Below, in pieces: positions 1 through 4,399 of a DNA stretch of 5,568 bases. The stretch covers positions 1 through 5,568 of the forward strand of contig NZ_DYZA01000046.1 of the NCBI RefSeq assembly GCF_020741395.1, in the 5' to 3' direction. The notes beneath the pieces are model-generated. The model had not been told where the DNA came from. It saw nothing but the letters and a program-made list of their open reading frames with translations, and ran no database searches. The translations under genes and the position numbers were made by a program. This DNA comes from Mailhella massiliensis. Its GTDB lineage: Bacteria > Desulfobacterota > Desulfovibrionia > Desulfovibrionales > Desulfovibrionaceae. How positions within the stretch are numbered: the first letter of the stretch is position 1; each line of letters begins with the position of its first letter.

Positions 1-2518
1 CGGCATAGGCGCCGTTTCCGCATCGACAGGCTACGGAACGGCGGCTATCGTGCTGACTCCCGAAGCTGCCAGGCGGGCAACCTATATAGCCGAAGACACG
101 TTCTACGCCCCCGTCATCAATGTCGCTCAGAACCGCCGCGACAACTTCTATGCACTGCTCGACGGCGCCGGCCTGCCCGCCGAGTTCGTCACGGCCTGCC
201 GCGAAAAAAGCTCGCCCGAACATACGGCCCTGGAAAAATGGTTCAATGATCTTGCCAAGACACCGGATGCCCGCACTGAGGCTTTCAAAGTACTGCCGTC
301 CGATCTCGGTCTGAATAATAAGGATGACATTGCCCGCTTCACCGCGCTGCTGACGCAGTGCTTCGGAGACAAGAGCGCCACACGCAAGCTCATGGCCACA
401 CACGACAACCTTGAGGCGCTCATACCTCACATGGGCGATTTCGACGGCAACGCCCTTGCCATGGCCGCCATGAAGAACGCCTCCGGCAGCATCCCCCGCG
501 TTCACCTGGCCGGCGCACAGTACATCGAGGCGCAGATACACGGGCCGCTCGTCCCTTCAAGGGATATTGCCGAAATCCGCATCGACATAAACGACGTACC
601 GAGAGCCCAGCATGCGGAATTACGCGCACGCATGGCCGCATTTGAAGAACGCACGGGTATTCACGTCAACCTTATTGCAAACTACGATCTGGGAAAAGAG
701 GTAACGGATATCCTCCACTCGCGGGAAGAGGAAAAGAATTTCCACGTGCAGCACATCGACAGAGAACAGATATCTGCCGAAACCAGGGCTGTGCTTCGTG
801 ATCTTCCCACCCATGTGGCGACCTATATCGCCGAGAACCCGAAACTTACGGCCCATCTGCCCGAGGGGGCTCTGCGCCTGGAGGGCAATGTTCTGCGTAC
901 CCTGGCCTCCCGGCTCCAGCAGGCCGTACAGGCCGATATGCAAAATCAGGCCAGGGCGGAACTCTCCCCGCAGAACCTGGTGCGCAGTGCCTTTGAAAGA
1001 ACCGTCGCCCCCCTGCTGGAGGAAAAGGCCGAGCTTCTGCGCTCACTGGAACAGCTTCCCTTCTCGACCCCGGCCCAGAAGGAAGCCTTTACGCAATGGG
1101 TATGCAGCGCCAATGTCATCCGTTCCCCGGAGGAAATACGCATCATCCATACCCATGCCACGGCGCAGGCAAAGATGCTGCAAGAGATAGCCCAGGCCGA
1201 GCCGCCCCTGTCGGCCGCGGAGACCTTCCGCCGCACCGGGATGCTGGTCAGAAATGCCGCTGCTGATCTCAAGGCTTTTGCCGCATCGCGCGGCAAGCCC
1301 GATCTCGACATGGATGAAAAGGCCACGGAACTTGACCGCATCTCCTTCATGTCCCTGGCGCTGCTGGAGCACGGCGAGCCTGCCATGGACAAGGAAGGCA
1401 TGGCACGCCTGCAGGAGCGCCTGAACACCCCCGAGCAGTATCAACTGATGGGCCAGCTGCGTCAGATCGAACCGAGACAGGGATATGAACGGCTGGAGCA
1501 TACTGCCGATTTCCTCCTCGTGAACACCACTTTTATTCTGATGCAGCGCAATGCCGAAAATACGGCGGTACTGGCGGGTGCGTCTACGGAGAAAATCCCC
1601 TATTTCTCCGGAGAGTTTTCCCTGCTGCCACAGCCCCTGCGCCAGGCTCTGCACGCTGTGGCGCCGGAAACTGCCGCCGTCCTGGATGAAGTGCATCCCG
1701 CCTACCCTGCCTTCCCCAAAGCGGCCCACCCCGAAGCCATGCCCGCCGACGGTGCAGCCCGCCGGGCTTTTCTGGTGAAGAATCTGGACACCTACATAAA
1801 CCATGAGCAGACCTTTGAACGCGGCTCTTCCGTTCACGGCCGGGGCCATATCGCCCGTGCATTCATCTATGCCTCAGCCATGTGCTCCATTCTGGAGGAA
1901 CAGGGCGTTACCATGGATCGCAACGCCGTACTGTGCGGCATCACCGGGCACGACCTCGGAAGGCAGGGCAGAGGCTCCGACCAGTGGGAAGGACGCAGCG
2001 CGGATATGACTGTGGCCAGCATGAAGGCCAGCTTCGGCAACGACGCCATGGGGCAGGACTACGAGCAGGCCGTGAAGGACTGCATAGACTCCCATCGCGG
2101 GCAGACACTGGAAGCCATGCTGCTCAACGCGGCGGACTCTCTTGACATAGGCCGCACACAGGAATTCGATCCCAGCCGTTTTGCCTTCCTGCGCGGCAAA
2201 GAGGGAGAACAGCCCACGGAAAAAGCACAGGAAATCCGTAGACAGCTCGCTGTGGAGGCCGATCTGCTTCAGCGCCTTACCAACCCTCTCTGCCAGAACC
2301 GCCATATTCTGGATAAGCTCATCGAAAAGGCTGCCACCAGCAGCAGCGCCGACGCCAACATTTTTCTCCAGCAAAGGCAGGATATCCTGCGCTCCATAGA
2401 GAAATACTTCGCTTCCGAATGGAATACCGACTCCGAGACCTTCATGCAGAATGTAGAGAAGTTTATCTCGGAAAATACCGAACTCTTCCCCCTGCTCTCC
2501 CAGTATTACAAGCCGTAA
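1..2518 (+). CDS. Large HD-domain protein, putative T3SS effector (5' end outside window)
   Basis: The reading frame is open from the first in-frame codon (base 2) to TAA at 2516-2518, giving 838 visible residues. A GTG at base 50 could be called as a start, but it has no ribosome-binding site and the in-frame codons before it read as protein, so I treat the gene as cut by the left edge. Numbering from base 2, residues 11-35 (YGTAAIVLTPEAARRATY, then EDTF) and 174-181 (YIEAQIHG) resemble, from memory, the C-terminal core of DUF3626 proteins, possibly ADP-ribosyltransferase-like. Residues of about 200-600 are largely helical and unrecognised. Residues of about 606-726 form an HD phosphohydrolase domain: HGRGH (H612, H616), GHDLGR (H650-D651), DSHRG (H698) and AADSLDIGR (D712), so the metal ligands look intact. 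Such domains hydrolyse phosphomonoesters or phosphodiesters of nucleotides; the substrate here is unknown. No transmembrane segment is visible. The CesT-like chaperone gene 99 bases downstream suggests a secreted effector. The HD call is firm, the effector role is inferred and the DUF3626 link is tentative. Confidence 0.75.
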   Translation, partial: GIGAVSASTGYGTAAIVLTPEAARRATYIAEDTFYAPVINVAQNRRDNFYALLDGAGLPAEFVTACREKSSPEHTALEKWFNDLAKTPDARTEAFKVLPSDLGLNNKDDIARFTALLTQCFGDKSATRKLMATHDNLEALIPHMGDFDGNALAMAAMKNASGSIPRVHLAGAQYIEAQIHGPLVPSRDIAEIRIDINDVPRAQHAELRARMAAFEERTGIHVNLIANYDLGKEVTDILHSREEEKNFHVQHIDREQISAETRAVLRDLPTHVATYIAENPKLTAHLPEGALRLEGNVLRTLASRLQQAVQADMQNQARAELSPQNLVRSAFERTVAPLLEEKAELLRSLEQLPFSTPAQKEAFTQWVCSANVIRSPEEIRIIHTHATAQAKMLQEIAQAEPPLSAAETFRRTGMLVRNAAADLKAFAASRGKPDLDMDEKATELDRISFMSLALLEHGEPAMDKEGMARLQERLNTPEQYQLMGQLRQIEPRQGYERLEHTADFLLVNTTFILMQRNAENTAVLAGASTEKIPYFSGEFSLLPQPLRQALHAVAPETAAVLDEVHPAYPAFPKAAHPEAMPADGAARRAFLVKNLDTYINHEQTFERGSSVHGRGHIARAFIYASAMCSILEEQGVTMDRNAVLCGITGHDLGRQGRGSDQWEGRSADMTVASMKASFGNDAMGQDYEQAVKDCIDSHRGQTLEAMLLNAADSLDIGRTQEFDPSRFAFLRGKEGEQPTEKAQEIRRQLAVEADLLQRLTNPLCQNRHILDKLIEKAATSSSADANIFLQQRQDILRSIEKYFASEWNTDSETFMQNVEKFISENTELFPLLSQYYKP

Positions 2519-2524
2519 CAAGCA

Positions 2525-2567
2525 GGAAAACGGAGCGGCCTTCAGGCAAAACGCCGCCCCGTTTTCC
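2525..2567. terminator. Hairpin between effector and chaperone genes (terminator or attenuator)
   Basis: GGAAAACGGAGCGGC (2525-2539) pairs with GCCGCCCCGTTTTCC (2553-2567). This is a 15-bp stem with one A/C mismatch and a 13-base loop. The A4 and T4 runs lie inside the arms, giving the AAAA-GC-GC-TTTT form of a bidirectional intrinsic terminator, although the trailing T-run is short (four T, then CC). It starts 7 bases after the stop codon of the HD gene. I see no promoter in the roughly 50 bases before the chaperone start, so the chaperone may depend on read-through. Partial termination or 3'-end protection of the upstream message are both possible. Confidence 0.55.
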
Positions 2568-2605
2568 GACATGTTTCCCTTCCAACAAAGCACATGGCTC
2601 TCATC

Positions 2606-2611
2606 AAGGAG
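2606..2611 (+). promoter_or_regulatory. Ribosome-binding site fixing the chaperone start
   Basis: AAGGAG lies six bases before the ATG at 2618 and is an almost ideal Shine-Dalgarno sequence. An in-frame ATG at 2594 lies upstream of it and would place this site inside the coding region; it has no comparable site of its own, so 2618 is the preferred start. Confidence 0.85.
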
Positions 2612-2617
2612 TTTTTC

Positions 2618-3082
2618 ATGGAATGGACTACCACGATGGAACGCTTCGGAGCTTCCATAGGCATTGATCATCTTGCCCCCGATACGGGCAACTGCTGCTC
2701 GCTGCTTTTCGACAGTCAGGATGAGATCACCTTCACCCATGATGAGGAAGACCGCTCCCTGCTCCTGTACAGTGAAATCGGCAGCGCTTCCGGGCTGAGC
2801 AGGGAGGCCTGCCTCACGCTGCTCAAGGCCTCGCTCCTCGGTGCGGAAACGGGCGGCGCGGCCCTTTCGATCCATGACAGGCTGGATCAGGTCGTGCTGT
2901 GGAAACGATATGACGACAATACCCTCACCGCGGATACCATGAAAGACGCCGTGAACAGCTTTCTGGCCCAGATCTCGTTCTGGAAGAAAAGACTCGCCGA
3001 GCTTGCCACGGAATACGAGACAGAAAACACCCCCGGGGAGAACTCCGCCATAACCATGGACAACTTCGGCATGTTCGTCTGA
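2618..3082 (+). CDS. CesT/SycE-family type III secretion chaperone (class I)
   Basis: This 154-residue acidic protein has the pattern of class I T3SS chaperones, which dimerise in the cytoplasm, bind the N-terminal part of one or a few effectors and present them to the secretion ATPase. The family order is visible. An N-terminal helix (residues 1-16) is followed by a strand and turn with CSLLFDSQDEITFTHDEED (about 27-45). Next come SLLLYSEIG (about 47-55) and a helix ending LTLLKASLLGAETGGAALSI (about 68-87), whose L-L-x-A-x-L-x-G-x-x-T-G-G core is the family's most recognisable feature. Then come DQVVLWKRY and a long C-terminal helix (about 104-132) with FWKKRLAEL. The length fits the usual 130-170 residues. 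The last 20 or so residues are a polar tail. Its position directly after the large HD-domain gene points to that protein as its client. No T3SS structural gene lies in the window. The family call rests on pattern recognition, not a profile search. Confidence 0.8.
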   Translation: MEWTTTMERFGASIGIDHLAPDTGNCCSLLFDSQDEITFTHDEEDRSLLLYSEIGSASGLSREACLTLLKASLLGAETGGAALSIHDRLDQVVLWKRYDDNTLTADTMKDAVNSFLAQISFWKKRLAELATEYETENTPGENSAITMDNFGMFV

Positions 3083-3118
3083 ACCCGTCCTTTCTCCTCA
3101 CAGACAGCGTAGTCAGGA

Positions 3119-3137
3119 CCACCCGTAAAACGGGTGG
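3119..3137. repeat. Right-end hairpin of the IS200 element
   Basis: CCACCCGT (3119-3126) pairs perfectly with ACGGGTGG (3130-3137) around an AAA loop. It shares its CCACCCG/CGGGTGG stem with the left-end hairpin. In this family the TnpA dimer recognises such subterminal hairpins and cleaves a few bases outside them. Confidence 0.85.
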
Positions 3138-3232
3138 CTTGTTACTTGCTCGCGCCTTAAGGGCGCCGGCTTGAACTTCTCAGGTCGACGCCCTGTCTTT
3201 TTTCCATGGTTCAAGCCCTCATGCAGATTGAC

Positions 3233-3718
3233 TCACAGCCTGCTCCTCAAGGAACTTTCCCGGCTGTGGACTGAACGGGGATCCGTATATTCTCTGGCCG
3301 TTCTCTTATCGAGCATGATATCCTCTCGCTCCTGCTCTCTTATATATTTCCTGATGGACGCTTCGTTCAAGCCTGTTGTGCCGACATAATACCCCACGCT
3401 CCAGAATCTTCGATTGCCGTACTTATATTTCAGCTGTGAAAATTCATCAAAAATCATCAGGGAACTTTTACCCTTTATATACCCCATAACCGACGATATC
3501 GCATACTTCGGCGGTATCATGACAAGCATATGCACATGGTCTATCATCATATGTCCCTCAATAATTTCAATTCCCTTGTAATTACAAAGCTGTCGTATTA
3601 TTTTTCCTATCTCCTCTCGGTATTGCCCATAAATTACTTTTCTCCTATACTTGGGAGTGAAGACAATATGGTACCTGCACAGCCATTTCGTATGTGCCGG
3701 ATTTTGTTCTTTCGCCAT
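3233..3718 (-). CDS. tnpA: IS200/IS605-family Y1 transposase TnpA
   Basis: The 161-residue product is a single-strand DNA transposase that excises and inserts the element through a 5'-phosphotyrosine intermediate. Key residues are visible. The opening KWLCRYHIVFTPKYRRKVIY (residues 11-30) is characteristic of the family. The metal-binding HUH motif is H61-V62-H63 in IDHVHMLVMIPPKYA. VMGYIKGKSS follows at about 78-86, then RFWSVGYYVGTTG at about 104-116, and the catalytic tyrosine is most likely Y125 in SIRKYIREQE. The length is close to the usual 130-155 residues, with a slightly longer C-terminal tail. The ATG at 3718 is chosen because the family's conserved sequence starts just after it and AAAAGGTG precedes it. 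An in-frame ATG at 3757 would add 13 residues that merely translate the 5' hairpin. A TTATAC at 3793-3788 could be a -10 element, but no convincing -35 is seen. Expression is probably kept very low by the 5' hairpin. Confidence 0.97.
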   Translation of the reverse strand: MAKEQNPAHTKWLCRYHIVFTPKYRRKVIYGQYREEIGKIIRQLCNYKGIEIIEGHMMIDHVHMLVMIPPKYAISSVMGYIKGKSSLMIFDEFSQLKYKYGNRRFWSVGYYVGTTGLNEASIRKYIREQEREDIMLDKRTAREYTDPRSVHSRESSLRSRL

Positions 3719-3719
3719 A

Positions 3720-3784
3720 AAAAAACACCTTTTCGATGTGGACGGGAGCCTGAACAACTCCGTCTTATCGAAAAGGTGTTTTTT
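3720..3784 (-). promoter_or_regulatory. Long 5' hairpin of tnpA covering its ribosome-binding site
   Basis: Bases 3720-3737 and 3767-3784 form a perfect 18-bp inverted repeat (ATCGAAAAGGTG plus a T-run, read on the minus strand). The 29-base loop can pair further (GACGG-GAG with CTCCGTC). On the tnpA transcript the 3' arm contains the Shine-Dalgarno-like AAAAGGTG and ends in a run of seven U directly before the AUG. The structure can therefore hide the ribosome-binding site and also has the form of an intrinsic terminator for transcription entering from outside. IS200 is known to use both kinds of control, in separate hairpins. Here one structure seems to combine them. Confidence 0.75.
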
Positions 3785-3805
3785 CAGGTATAACCGTTTT
3801 GGGTT

Positions 3806-3824
3806 CCACCCGCTTAGCGGGTGG
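3806..3824. repeat. Left-end hairpin of the IS200 element
   Basis: CCACCCGC (3806-3813) pairs perfectly with GCGGGTGG (3817-3824) around a TTA loop. It matches the right-end hairpin in stem sequence and position near the end of the element, as expected for the TnpA recognition site upstream of tnpA. Confidence 0.85.
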
Positions 3825-3876
3825 TTTTCTGTTTCGGTCGCTTCTGCTCCCTCAACTACCTGAAGGCCTTAAAGAC

Positions 3877-3919
3877 GCGCAAAAGGCCCCGCCGGCTGTC
3901 CCGGTGGGGCCTTTTGCGC
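3877..3919. terminator. Strong bidirectional intrinsic terminator
   Basis: GCGCAAAAGGCCCC (3877-3890) pairs perfectly with GGGGCCTTTTGCGC (3906-3919). The stem continues inward with GCCGG against CCGGT (one G-T pair), giving about 19 bp closed by a CTGTC loop. The A4...T4 arrangement allows termination on either strand. It lies between the plus-strand chaperone gene and the minus-strand modular gene, which converge on it. Before the IS200 insertion it would have lain only about 70 bases after the chaperone stop codon, so it was probably that operon's terminator. Confidence 0.85.
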
Positions 3920-4066
3920 ACATGTAAGGCTCTCTTACCCGCCGCGCCTCGACAGCGCATGCTCGGCCTGATATCTGCCTTTCAACTGCCGGCGGCCCGC
4001 AAGCGGGCTTCCTGCATGCCGAAGGCTTGCTCTCCGGGCTTATCCCCGACTGATTGATGCCTGATG

Positions 4067-4124
4067 GGCGCCGTGATCGTTGCCTTATCGTTGCCTGCCG
4101 TATCCACACAGCAGCCACGGCGCC
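4067..4124. repeat. Inverted repeat enclosing a short tandem repeat
   Basis: GGCGCCGTG (4067-4075) is the exact reverse complement of CACGGCGCC (4116-4124), with 40 bases between. Immediately inside the left arm are two adjacent 11-base units, ATCGTTGCCTT and ATCGTTGCCTG, at 4076-4097. The structure could be a protein-binding site, a structured RNA element or chance; no function is assigned. Confidence 0.5.
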
Positions 4125-4214
4125 TGAATCCCGCCTGCGGTACTTGAACTTCAGCTCACCGGACGACCGCATGCCGTCAGGCTGCTCTTCCCTTTCCCAT
4201 ACCCGGCGGCACAC

Positions 4215-4307
4215 TTACCTTCGGCGGTATTTCTCACAACACAGGGATGTGGCCAGGACAACATTCCGCTTCGGCCATACCTGCACTTCCCCCATGATTT
4301 TCGTCAT
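4215..4307 (-). CDS. Possible 30-residue small ORF, unknown
   Basis: An ATG at 4307 is preceded by AGGAG (4316-4312) with a short four-base gap. It opens a 30-codon frame, starting MTKIMGEVQVWPKR and ending CCEKYRRR, that stops with TAA at 4217-4215. The ribosome-binding site and the lower noise of this frame are the only arguments for it. It lies about 90 bases downstream of the modular minus-strand gene and on the same strand, so it could be co-transcribed. The peptide is basic with two adjacent cysteines and matches no family I know. Chance is at least as likely. Confidence 0.25.
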   Translation of the reverse strand: MTKIMGEVQVWPKRNVVLATSLCCEKYRRR

Positions 4308-4399
4308 ATCTCTCCTGCAGCCCTTTTCTTCCCACCATGGAAAACCTGCCTGCGGTATTACGGAAGGGCCGGACTTCAGAAAAAAGCGTTCCCCTCAGA

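Larger units (their letters stand above)
3110..3835 (-). mobile_element. IS200-type insertion sequence (IS200/IS605 family, tnpA only)
   Basis: This is a self-contained element of about 0.7 kb, the normal IS200 size. It carries one minus-strand Y1 transposase gene and no tnpB. As expected for this family, the ends are not terminal inverted repeats but short subterminal hairpins: CCACCCG/CGGGTGG stems at 3119-3137 (right end) and 3806-3824 (left end). A small extra hairpin, GCGCC/GGCGC, lies at 3152-3166 inside the right end. The family moves as single-stranded DNA and makes no target duplication, so the exact boundaries cannot be read from flanking repeats; each end is uncertain by 10-15 bases. 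The element lies between the chaperone stop codon and the terminator at 3877 and appears intact. Closely similar end hairpins elsewhere in the genome would show recent activity. Confidence 0.9.
3920..4399. other. 480-base stretch without a convincing gene
   Basis: Translations of both strands here are rich in Arg, Pro, Ser and Cys, lack recognisable motifs and mostly have no ribosome-binding site. I therefore read it as non-coding or as the remains of a decayed gene. It holds a GCCCGC-AA-GCGGGC hairpin (3995-4008) without a following T-run, the repeat structure at 4067-4124, and one possible 30-codon ORF at 4215-4307. No tRNA-like fold or recognisable riboswitch is visible, and I see no clear terminator immediately after the minus-strand stop codon at 4400-4402. 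Confidence 0.6.

Noticed and set aside
50..52. GTG as the true start of the large HD-domain gene
   Set aside because: There is no Shine-Dalgarno sequence before it, the frame is open to the left edge, and the upstream codons fit the same domain pattern (GYGTAAIVL).
1043..1849. A 268-codon minus-strand frame inside the HD-domain gene
   Set aside because: It is a shadow of the plus-strand gene, with low-complexity Gly/Arg/His-rich translation and no motifs.
1874..2875. A 333-codon minus-strand frame spanning the HD-domain gene, the hairpin and the chaperone
   Set aside because: It crosses two well-supported plus-strand genes and a terminator-like hairpin and has no recognisable family pattern.
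3113..3232. A TnpB-type guide RNA at the right end of the insertion sequence
   Set aside because: No tnpB or iscB gene is present, and the hairpins are explained as TnpA recognition structures of an IS200-type element.
3119..3824. A CRISPR array suggested by repeated CCACCCG/CGGGTGG hairpins
   Set aside because: There are only two copies, placed at the two ends of an insertion sequence, with a transposase gene rather than spacers between them.
3852..4214. A 120-codon minus-strand frame in the gap
   Set aside because: It reads through the bidirectional terminator and is rich in Arg, Ser, Pro and Cys with no motif; it is most likely chance.
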